Shown here: positions 1-5,818 of the stretch, one piece after another
Layout of the letters: each line of letters begins with the position of its first letter
Numbering within the stretch: position 1 is the first letter of the stretch
Assembly: GCA_003523085.1 (NCBI GenBank)
Contig: DPHD01000077.1
Span: 74,325-81,735, forward strand
DNA length: 7,411 bases
Direction: 5' to 3'
Origin: Oceanospirillaceae bacterium
Lineage (GTDB): Bacteria; Pseudomonadota; Gammaproteobacteria; Pseudomonadales; Balneatricaceae
Notes under the pieces: generated by a model
Told to the model about the DNA's origin: nothing
The model's database searches: none
What the model saw: only the letters and a program-made list of their open reading frames with translations
Program-made: the position numbers and the translations under genes

Positions 1-1137
1 ACCCAAGAAATGGAAGACATTGCCAACCACGGTGTCGCTGAACACTGGTTCTACAAAAACACCAATAGCCGCGCCCAAAGAGCCCACAACCGCGCCCAGC
101 AGTGGATCCGAGAACTGGTGGAAATGCAAAAACGCTCCGGTAATGCCATGGAGTTTATCAACCATGTGAAACACGATCTATTCCCAGATGAGGTGTACGT
201 CTTCTCCCCTAAGGGCGGGGTTTTCTCATTGCCCGCTGGCGCGACACCTATCGATTTTGCCTATGCGGTGCATACCGACATTGGCAATACCTGTATTGCT
301 TGCCGTATCAATCGTCGGTTAGCGCCCTTAAGTCAAAAATTAGATAGCGGCGATACCATTGAGATTGTGACCACAGCCAGCGCCAAACCAAACATGAGTT
401 GGTTAAACTTCGTCGCCACCGCCAAAGCCAGCAGCAACATTCGCCATGCCCTCAAACATCAGGCTACGGATGACGCCGTAAACCTAGGGCGGCGCTTGCT
501 GAACCAAGAGTTAGGCAGCAATGACCTGAGCCTAGACACGATCGACGCCCAGTTATTAAAACATTACGTCAGCCAGCACAAGTTAACCAGCCTAGATGCA
601 TTGTTAGCCGAAGTAGGCGCGGGTAAACGTCTGGCCTACATTGTGGCCACAGCCTTAAGCCAAGACGCCACCGATGAAGAGGGTCAGACCAAGGCCATAG
701 GGCCCATGGAGATTCACGGCACCGAAGGCGTCATGATCAAGTATTCACGCTGTTGTCGGCCTATTCCCGGCGATACTATCGTCGGCCACCTCAATGCTGG
801 CCATGGTATTGCTGTGCACCGAACCTTCTGTAATAACATGCAAGATATCGGCCGAGACCAAGACAAAACCCTGGCCTTAGTATGGGCAGAAACAGGCGAT
901 CGCGACTTTGATGTGTGTTTGGAAATCGAAGTCTCCGCCAGCCGCGGCATCATTGCTAGTTTGGCCACCAGTGCCGCCAAGGATGACGCTAACGTCGAAA
1001 AGATTGACGTCAACGAAAAAGACGCACGTTTGTCTGTGGTTAATTTAGAGATTAGCGTACATAACCGAGTGCACCTAGCTCAGGTGATTAAGTCGATGCG
1101 TAAAATTGCCGGCGTTATTCGACTCAACCGCACTTAA
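1..1137 (+). CDS. spoT: SpoT-type bifunctional (p)ppGpp synthetase/hydrolase, C-terminal part (5' end outside window)
   Basis: The product makes and degrades the stringent-response alarmone (p)ppGpp in the cytoplasm. Only the last 378 codons are visible. The reading frame is open from base 1, so the ATG at 10 is internal. The fragment begins at the end of the synthetase domain (GVAEHWFYKN, like GVAAHWKYK in known RelA/SpoT proteins). A TGS domain follows at about fragment residues 63-124 (EVYVFSPKGG, then PIDFAYAVHTDIG), then a helical linker. The conserved-cysteine region comes next (GVMIKYSRCCRPIPGD, about 241-258), and a C-terminal ACT domain (about 304-378) ends in HNRVHLAQVIKSMRKIAGVI. 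The cysteine and ACT segments resemble SpoT more than RelA, and adjacency to recG supports SpoT. The catalytic hydrolase and synthetase centres lie outside the window, so whether both activities are intact cannot be judged. The stop is 11 bases before recG, suggesting cotranscription. Confidence 0.93.
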   Translation, partial: TQEMEDIANHGVAEHWFYKNTNSRAQRAHNRAQQWIRELVEMQKRSGNAMEFINHVKHDLFPDEVYVFSPKGGVFSLPAGATPIDFAYAVHTDIGNTCIACRINRRLAPLSQKLDSGDTIEIVTTASAKPNMSWLNFVATAKASSNIRHALKHQATDDAVNLGRRLLNQELGSNDLSLDTIDAQLLKHYVSQHKLTSLDALLAEVGAGKRLAYIVATALSQDATDEEGQTKAIGPMEIHGTEGVMIKYSRCCRPIPGDTIVGHLNAGHGIAVHRTFCNNMQDIGRDQDKTLALVWAETGDRDFDVCLEIEVSASRGIIASLATSAAKDDANVEKIDVNEKDARLSVVNLEISVHNRVHLAQVIKSMRKIAGVIRLNRT

Positions 1138-1148
1138 CCTGGTGCAAT

Positions 1149-3206
1149 ATGGAACTCACGCAACTCAATGGTGTTGGCCCTGCTTTAGCCGCAAAATTAG
1201 CCAAACTAGGCTTACACCAAGTTGAAGATTTACTGTTTCACTTGCCATTACGTTATCAGGACCGTACTCGCGTCACGCCGTTACACGCACTCACCCCACG
1301 TTCGCAACATTTGGTTGACGGCCAGATCACAAGTTCGGCCTTGCAGCGCGGCAGGCGTGTCAGTCTACGGGTGGCCATTAGCCAAAATGGCGCGCACCTA
1401 GGTTTGCGCTTTATGCACTTTCACGCCAACCAAGCTAAAAGCTTTACTGAAGGCCGCAACATACGTTGTTTTGGTGAAATACGCCCGGGCCCTCAGGGTT
1501 TAGAGATGGTACATCCAGAATATCAGTTGTTTGATGATACCCCGCCGCCACTCGCCGACCAGCTCACCCCTATTTACCCCACCACAGAAGGCATTAGTGT
1601 CGTGCGTATGGGGCAACTCATTGCATTGGCTTGGCAGCAGCTTGAGCACCAGCGTCTACATATAGAAGAGCTTCTGCCGCAACAACTCATCAAACAATAT
1701 CACCTACCGAGCCTGCAGCGCAGCCTGCAACAATTACACTACCCCAAAGTTGGCGTAGACATTCAACAACTCGAAAGCCAGGTTACGCCGGCTAAGTTGA
1801 GACTGGTTTTAGAAGAGCTCATCGCTCATCAGCTCACCCTCAGTCGCGCCAAACAGCAAACTCAAAGCCTACCCGCTCCGGCATTAGCTGCGCTAGGAAA
1901 TCTAGAGCAGCAGTTTATCCAGCAATTGCCGTTTAGCCTGACGGCAGCGCAACAGCGAGTCTGGTCTGAAATCATGGCGGATGTAAGCCATCCGTTACCT
2001 ATGGTGAGAATGGTGCAAGGCGACGTGGGCTCAGGCAAAACCGTGGTTGCCGCCCTAGCCGCGTGCCGTGCCGTAGACAACGGCTGCCAAGTTGCCATAC
2101 TCGCGCCCACAGAAATTTTGGCCGAGCAGCACCTGCACAACTTTAAGCACTGGCTCGAACCCCTAGGCGTGACCGTCGTATGGCTCACGGGCAAACAAAA
2201 AGTCAAACACAAACGCGAGGCGTTAGCGGCTATCGCCAGCGGCACCGCTCAAGTTGTCATCGGTACCCATGCCCTATTTCAAGACAGCGTGGTTTACCAG
2301 CACCTAGGTCTGGTTGTGATTGATGAACAGCATCGTTTTGGCGTGGCGCAAAGGCATAGTTTAGTCGCTAAAGCCCCCCCCAACTGTGGTTTACACCAAT
2401 TGGTCATGACTGCCACACCCATTCCACGCACCTTAGCCATGAGCGCTTATGGCGACCTTGATCATTCGGTGATTGACGAACTGCCCCCGGGCCGCAAACC
2501 TATTAACAGCGTATTGCTCAACAATGTACGGCGAGCCGATGTCATCGAGCGCGTGCATCAAGCCTGCGCCCATGGTCAACAAGCGTATTGGATCTGCCCA
2601 CTCATCGAAACCTCGGAAGTACTACAGTGCGAAGCCGCCCAAGACACCGCCTTGTTGCTAGAGCAACAATTACAAGGGGTAACGGTGGGCCTAGTCCACG
2701 GCCGTTTGGCGGCGGCCGACAAAGCTCAGGTGATGGCGCAGTTTAAAGCCGGTCAAATTCAGCTGTTAGTCGCCACCACCGTCATAGAAGTCGGTGTAGA
2801 CGTACCTAACGCCAACCTCATGGTCATCGACAACGCCGAACGTTTAGGTCTAGCCCAGTTACACCAACTCAGGGGCCGTGTAGGCCGTGGTCAAGCCCAA
2901 AGCCATTGCCTATTTATGTATCAAGCACCACTATCACGCATGGGTCGCGAGCGGCTGGACATATTGCGCCAATCTAACGATGGTTTTGTGATCGCCGAAA
3001 AGGATTTACAACTGCGCGGCCCGGGGGAAGTACTAGGCACCCGTCAAGCGGGTACAATCGGCCTGCGTGTGGCTGACTTAATACGCGACGCCCATCTACT
3101 ACCTCAGGTAAAAAGCGTCGCTGCGGCCTATGCTGCGCATCCAATCAAAACCAACGCATTGATCGCTCGGTGGGTGGGTGAAAACCAAGCCTTTGCCAGC
3201 GTGTAA
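1149..3206 (+). CDS. recG: ATP-dependent DNA helicase RecG
   Basis: RecG is a double-strand DNA translocase that remodels stalled replication forks and branch-migrates Holliday junctions. The 685-residue length fits the family (E. coli RecG is about 693). The N-terminal part (1-250) contains LNGVGPALAAKLAKLGL and HLPLRYQDRT, followed by the OB-fold wedge region that contacts the fork. Helicase motifs appear in order: Walker A GDVGSGKT (291-298), the DEQH box (392-395) followed by RFGVAQR, TATPIPRT (421-428), VHGRL (516-520), TTVIEVGVDVP (543-553) and QLRGRVGRG (573-581). The TRG-region signature RGPGEVLGTRQAG lies at 623-635. The ATG at 1149 is the only plausible start: the frame has a stop at 1101-1103 and no ATG, GTG or TTG between. 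There is no good Shine-Dalgarno, only GGTG at 1141-1144, so translation may be coupled to spoT, which ends 11 bases upstream. An eight-C run interrupts codons 409-411. No intrinsic terminator is evident downstream. Confidence 0.97.
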   Translation: MELTQLNGVGPALAAKLAKLGLHQVEDLLFHLPLRYQDRTRVTPLHALTPRSQHLVDGQITSSALQRGRRVSLRVAISQNGAHLGLRFMHFHANQAKSFTEGRNIRCFGEIRPGPQGLEMVHPEYQLFDDTPPPLADQLTPIYPTTEGISVVRMGQLIALAWQQLEHQRLHIEELLPQQLIKQYHLPSLQRSLQQLHYPKVGVDIQQLESQVTPAKLRLVLEELIAHQLTLSRAKQQTQSLPAPALAALGNLEQQFIQQLPFSLTAAQQRVWSEIMADVSHPLPMVRMVQGDVGSGKTVVAALAACRAVDNGCQVAILAPTEILAEQHLHNFKHWLEPLGVTVVWLTGKQKVKHKREALAAIASGTAQVVIGTHALFQDSVVYQHLGLVVIDEQHRFGVAQRHSLVAKAPPNCGLHQLVMTATPIPRTLAMSAYGDLDHSVIDELPPGRKPINSVLLNNVRRADVIERVHQACAHGQQAYWICPLIETSEVLQCEAAQDTALLLEQQLQGVTVGLVHGRLAAADKAQVMAQFKAGQIQLLVATTVIEVGVDVPNANLMVIDNAERLGLAQLHQLRGRVGRGQAQSHCLFMYQAPLSRMGRERLDILRQSNDGFVIAEKDLQLRGPGEVLGTRQAGTIGLRVADLIRDAHLLPQVKSVAAAYAAHPIKTNALIARWVGENQAFASV
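2374..2381 (+). repeat. Homopolymer run of eight C inside recG
   Basis: Eight consecutive C bases fall within the codons for Ala409, Pro410 and Pro411 of RecG, between the DEQH box and the TATPIPRT motif. A one-base slip here would shift the frame and remove the second RecA-like domain. The frame is intact in this sequence, since all downstream motifs are present. It may be no more than a chance result of GCC-CCC-CCC codon choice. Confidence 0.9.
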
Positions 3207-3208
3207 AC

Positions 3209-3331
3209 GAAAACTTTTCAAAAAATCCACTATAGGAAATATTTTCCACTCATTAGTTGCAGTTTTAGGCAAATAATCGTCGCAAAATATCTAGTTGTCG
3301 ATTTTTCGGTTTACAATTGCAAAAAGTTTTC
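3209..3331. repeat. Inverted pair of 10-base AT-rich boxes flanking the aap promoter region (candidate operators)
   Basis: GAAAACTTTT at 3209-3218 is the exact reverse complement of AAAAGTTTTC at 3322-3331. Each is itself nearly palindromic (AAAA, one base, TTTT). The second copy lies inside the 17-base spacer of the predicted aapJ promoter, where a bound regulator would block RNA polymerase. A weaker related palindrome, GGAAA-TAT-TTTCC, sits at 3235-3247. The regulatory role is inferred. The boxes are AT-rich and short, so chance similarity in an AT-rich gap is quite possible. Confidence 0.3.
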
Positions 3332-3338
3332 CTATGAT
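3310..3338 (+). promoter_or_regulatory. Predicted sigma70 promoter of the aap operon
   Basis: TTTACA (3310-3315, 5 of 6 matches to TTGACA) and TATGAT (3333-3338, 5 of 6 matches to TATAAT) are separated by exactly 17 bases. No extended -10 TG is present. Transcription would begin near 3344-3350, giving a leader of about 125-130 bases ahead of aapJ. It is the best promoter-like pair I found in the AT-rich gap after recG, and it is correctly placed to drive the transporter genes separately from spoT-recG. The prediction is by consensus match only. Confidence 0.7.
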
Positions 3339-3363
3339 CACCCTCCTGAACATCGAAGAATCA

Positions 3364-3381
3364 TTTCAGTGAATACTGAAA
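3364..3381 (+). promoter_or_regulatory. Stem-loop in the aapJ leader
   Basis: TTTCAGT (3364-3370) and ACTGAAA (3375-3381) form a perfect 7-bp stem around the tetraloop GAAT. It would lie about 20-40 bases from the predicted 5' end of the aap mRNA. No U-run follows, so it is not an intrinsic terminator. A role in mRNA stability or leader folding is possible but inferred, and it does not match a riboswitch class that I recognise. Confidence 0.45.
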
Positions 3382-3412
3382 ATTCGCCCAATTCGTAGTT
3401 CGGTAACAAAAA

Positions 3413-3426
3413 CAAAAATATTTTTG
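3413..3426. repeat. Perfect 14-base AT-rich palindrome in the aapJ leader
   Basis: Bases 3413-3426 read CAAAAATATTTTTG, which is fully self-complementary. With no loop it is more likely a DNA site or a chance AT-rich palindrome than an RNA hairpin. It lies downstream of the predicted transcription start and 47 bases before the aapJ start codon. Function is unknown. Confidence 0.4.
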
Positions 3427-3450
3427 CATCATTTACTGCACTAAAAGACA

Positions 3451-3467
3451 AAGCCCTTAGGAGGCTT
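3451..3467 (+). promoter_or_regulatory. Strong aapJ Shine-Dalgarno, in a small potential hairpin
   Basis: TTAGGAGG (3457-3464) matches the anti-Shine-Dalgarno almost fully and sits nine bases before the ATG at 3474, which fixes that start. AAGCC (3451-3455) can pair with GGCTT (3463-3467), placing most of AGGAGG in the loop and its last GG in the stem. In addition, CCTCCT at 3342-3347, near the predicted transcription start, is complementary to AGGAGG at 3459-3464. The ribosome binding site itself is clear; regulation by pairing is speculative. Confidence 0.85.
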
Positions 3468-3473
3468 CTTACT

Positions 3474-4496
3474 ATGAAACTAATCAATAAAGTTTTAACT
3501 GGCGTGGCGCTAACTGCCATGACTGCTACTGCTGCCCAAGCGTCTACTTTAGAAGACGTGCGTGCTGCTGACGAATTGAAGTGTGTTGTAACTACTGGCT
3601 TAGCTGGTTTTGCTGCACCAAACGCTGACGGACGCTGGGAAGGTTTTGACGCCGATTTCTGTCGTGCTGTAGCTGCTGCCGTACTTGGCGATGGCGACAA
3701 AGTTAAGTTTGTACCTTCTACAGGTAAGACTCGCTTCACCATGTTGAACTCTGGTGAAGGCGATATCTTGTTCCGTAACACCACAGAAACCCTTAGCCGT
3801 GACGTTGACTTGAAGCTTAGCTTCTTGCCAGTTAACTTCTATGATGGTCAGGGCTTCATGGTTCCTACTGCACTAGGCGTAACTTCTGCTACTGAACTAG
3901 ACGGCGCTTCTGTATGTATCCAAACGGGTACTACTACAGAATTGAACCTTGCTGACTACTTCCGCATGAACGGCATGTCTTACGAGCCAGTGCCTATTGA
4001 AACTAACGAAGAAGCTTACACTAACTACGTAGCTGGACGTTGTGACGTTTACACAACTGACGCTTCTGGCTTGTCAGCTACTCGTGTTAAGTTCGATGAC
4101 CCATCGGCACACGTTGTACTTCCAGAAATCATCTCTAAAGAGCCACTAGGTGGTGCTGTACGTCACGGCGACGACCAGTGGTTTGACATTGGTAAGTGGG
4201 TAGTTAACGCTTTGATCAACGCTGAAGAAATGGGCGTAACTCAAGCTAATGCTATGAACCTTGCTGCTAACGTTGGCAACAACCCTGGCATCAACCGTTT
4301 GGTTGGTTCTGAAGGCAACATGGGCGAAATGCTTGGTCTAGACCCTAAGTGGGCTGCACGTGCTATCGCTACTGGCGGTAACTACGGCGAGATCTACGAG
4401 CGTAACGTGGGTCCAAATACTCCTCTAGCAATCGGCCGTGGCTTGAACGCTTTATGGAATCAAGGTGGTGTACTATACGCTGCTCCAATTCGTTAA
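3474..4496 (+). CDS. aapJ: Periplasmic amino-acid-binding protein of the Aap-type ABC transporter
   Basis: This solute-binding protein captures L-amino acids in the periplasm and hands them to the AapQ-AapM channel. The 340-residue length fits AapJ and E. coli YhdW (both about 341). It has a signal peptide: Lys2 and Lys6, a hydrophobic stretch, and a likely cleavage after AQA at residue 23. The mature part shows the family-3 solute-binding signature GFDADFCRAVAAAV (57-70), KTRFTMLNSGEGDILFRN (85-102) and GTTTELNLADYF (152-163). Four cysteines (37, 63, 148, 190) could form two disulfides in the periplasm. Codon use is strikingly biased (GCT for most alanines; many AAC, GAC and TTC codons), unlike the neighbouring recG, which suggests very high expression. 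A strong ribosome binding site and its own promoter agree with that. Homologues of this family transport either a broad amino-acid range (Aap) or glutamate/glutamine/aspartate/asparagine (Bzt). Specificity cannot be read from the sequence, and overall size favours Aap. Confidence 0.93.
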   Translation: MKLINKVLTGVALTAMTATAAQASTLEDVRAADELKCVVTTGLAGFAAPNADGRWEGFDADFCRAVAAAVLGDGDKVKFVPSTGKTRFTMLNSGEGDILFRNTTETLSRDVDLKLSFLPVNFYDGQGFMVPTALGVTSATELDGASVCIQTGTTTELNLADYFRMNGMSYEPVPIETNEEAYTNYVAGRCDVYTTDASGLSATRVKFDDPSAHVVLPEIISKEPLGGAVRHGDDQWFDIGKWVVNALINAEEMGVTQANAMNLAANVGNNPGINRLVGSEGNMGEMLGLDPKWAARAIATGGNYGEIYERNVGPNTPLAIGRGLNALWNQGGVLYAAPIR

Positions 4497-4519
4497 TTAA
4501 GACGAATTTTGCAGGACTA

Positions 4520-4567
4520 AACTGGGGTGCTTCGGCACCCCAGTTCATATCTGGATTTTTATTTTCG
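4520..4567 (+). terminator. UUCG-capped stem-loop after aapJ: probable partial terminator or mRNA-stabilising hairpin
   Basis: AACTGGGGTGC (4520-4530) pairs perfectly with GCACCCCAGTT (4535-4545) around a TTCG loop closed by C-G, the exceptionally stable cUUCGg tetraloop. The 11-bp stem begins 23 bases after the aapJ stop. The T-rich tract (4556-4567, interrupted by one A) is separated from the stem by 10 bases, so this is not a canonical intrinsic terminator. A weak alternative stem, CCAG (4540-4543) with CTGG (4551-4554), lies right against that tract but is mutually exclusive with the main stem. By analogy with stem-loops after other binding-protein genes, such as those in the his and mal transport operons, it may protect aapJ mRNA and reduce readthrough to aapQMP. 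Confidence 0.8.
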
Positions 4568-4572
4568 TTGGC

Positions 4573-4608
4573 TGCTACGCCCGCGATCTGTTTTGACCCT
4601 ACGTAGCA
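4573..4608 (+). promoter_or_regulatory. Second stem-loop immediately upstream of aapQ
   Basis: TGCTACG (4573-4579) and CGTAGCA (4602-4608) can form a perfect 7-bp stem around a 22-base loop, ending 13 bases before the aapQ start. It occupies the region where a Shine-Dalgarno would be expected, and no good one is visible. It could lower or regulate aapQ translation. The large loop makes it less stable than the UUCG hairpin, and its role is inferred. Confidence 0.4.
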
Positions 4609-4621
4609 CGGTTCACTTACT

Positions 4622-5806
4622 ATGAGTAATACCACACCTAACACCAACCCGTTATTACGTGCTTGGTACGACAAAGAAACCCGTTCAGTCATTGTGCAAA
4701 TCATCGCCGCTGCTCTGATCATTTCCTTTTTTGCCTACATTATTAACAACGCCGTCGTAAACTTAGCTGCCATCGGCAAAGACATTAACTTTAGTTTCCT
4801 CGGGCAGAACTCTAGCTACGACATCAACCAACACCTTATTGAGTACAGCTCTACAAGCAGCCACTTTACGGCCATGATTGTAGGCCTTATTAACACCCTT
4901 CTAGTGGCTGTGGCCGGCATTATTTTGGCCACCATTCTTGGTTTTATTTTGGGTGTAATGCGTCTTTCCAATAACTGGTTAACGCAAAAAATCGCATACG
5001 TATACATCGAGTATGTACGTAATGTACCCGTATTGCTGCACATATTGTTATTGCATGGTCTTATCATTAACGCCTTACCACGCCCCAAAGGGTCCTACAA
5101 TTTTGGCGATGCCTTTTTCCTTAACAACCGTGGCTTCCAAATGCCAAGCCCCGAGTTCCAGTCGCTATTTTGGGTAGTCGCAGGCTTTGTTATTGCAGGC
5201 ATCGCCTTCGCTATGTGGTTTAGCCGCCATGCTCAAAAGGTACAAGACGAAACGGGTAAAACTTACCCAGTGGCGCTAATTAACATTGCGGCTATTGTTG
5301 TGCTGCCGTTTATTGTTTATTTCGTCATGGGCAGCCCCATTGAATGGGACGTGCCGGCCCTTAAAGGTTTTAACTTTAAAGGTGGCATGGTTGTTCGCCC
5401 TGAGTTCATCGCGCTTTGGTTGGCTCTGTCTTTTTACACTGCGGCCTTTATAGGCGAGATTGTACGCGCTGGCATTGTCGCCATTAACCACGGCCAAACA
5501 GAAGCGGCTCAAGCTTTGGGCATCTCTAATACCCGCACATTAAAGTTGGTTGTAATCCCGCAAGCATTGCGGGTAATTATTCCACCTTTGACCAGCCAAT
5601 ACCTCAACCTTGCGAAGAACTCTTCATTAGCACTGGCCATTGGTTACATGGACATCGTTGCCACCATTGGTGGTATTTCTCTTAACCAAACCGGTCGAGA
5701 AATGGAGTGTATGTTAATTGTTATGGGGCTTTACCTCGCCATTTCCCTACTCATTTCTTCAGTAATGAACTGGTACAACAACCGCATGCAACTCGTGGAA
5801 CGCTAA
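4622..5806 (+). CDS. aapQ: Amino-acid ABC transporter permease, AapQ/YhdX type
   Basis: This inner-membrane permease forms half of the amino-acid translocation channel, together with AapM. The 394 residues are close to AapQ (about 400) and E. coli YhdX (about 393). Hydrophobic segments lie at about 23-47, 84-113, 135-150, 181-200, 215-237, 262-282 and 364-382. The family motif EYVRNVPVLLH is at 130-140. The EAA loop that docks on the ATPase reads HGQTEAAQALGI (290-301), followed by IPQALRVIIPP (312-322). As in AapQ proteins, a long insertion separates the first conserved half from the EAA region. The ATG at 4622 is the only sensible start, because an in-frame TAG lies at 4604-4606 with no alternative start codon between. 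The Shine-Dalgarno is poor (only ACGG near 4608-4611). The stop codon is merged with the aapM ribosome binding site. Confidence 0.94.
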   Translation: MSNTTPNTNPLLRAWYDKETRSVIVQIIAAALIISFFAYIINNAVVNLAAIGKDINFSFLGQNSSYDINQHLIEYSSTSSHFTAMIVGLINTLLVAVAGIILATILGFILGVMRLSNNWLTQKIAYVYIEYVRNVPVLLHILLLHGLIINALPRPKGSYNFGDAFFLNNRGFQMPSPEFQSLFWVVAGFVIAGIAFAMWFSRHAQKVQDETGKTYPVALINIAAIVVLPFIVYFVMGSPIEWDVPALKGFNFKGGMVVRPEFIALWLALSFYTAAFIGEIVRAGIVAINHGQTEAAQALGISNTRTLKLVVIPQALRVIIPPLTSQYLNLAKNSSLALAIGYMDIVATIGGISLNQTGREMECMLIVMGLYLAISLLISSVMNWYNNRMQLVER

Positions 5807-5810
5807 GGAA
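5804..5810 (+). promoter_or_regulatory. aapM ribosome binding site overlapping the aapQ stop codon
   Basis: TAAGGAA contains both the aapQ stop (TAA, 5804-5806) and a purine-rich Shine-Dalgarno (AAGGAA, 5805-5810), eight bases before the aapM ATG at 5819. This arrangement favours translational coupling of the two permease subunits, in keeping with their presumed 1:1 ratio. Confidence 0.75.
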
Positions 5811-5818
5811 AAACAACT

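Noticed and set aside
3207..3260. Intrinsic terminator after recG
   Set aside because: The only stems seen (GAAAA/TTTTC at 3209-3219 and GGAAA/TTTCC at 3235-3247) are short and AT-rich, and no T-run follows either. recG transcription may end by Rho or read into aapJ.
3257..3290. Sigma54-type promoter or a second sigma70 promoter upstream of aapJ
   Set aside because: GG at 3268-3269 and GC at 3282-3283 are 12 bases apart instead of the required 10, with poor flanking matches. TTGCAG at 3257-3262 has no -10 at a workable distance.
3338..3784. Open frame of 148 codons on the - strand opposite the aapJ leader and 5' end
   Set aside because: It overlaps the promoter region and the well-supported aapJ, its translation matches no family I recognise, and it is explained by the strong codon bias of aapJ. 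Other - strand frames (714-1013, 1862-2245, 4369-4722, 4816-5088, 5276-5512, 6637-6843, 6929-7381) are shadows for the same kind of reason.
4593..4621. Separate promoter for aapQ based on TTGACC at 4593-4598
   Set aside because: No -10-like hexamer occurs at 16-18 bases downstream, and that position would already overlap the aapQ start codon.
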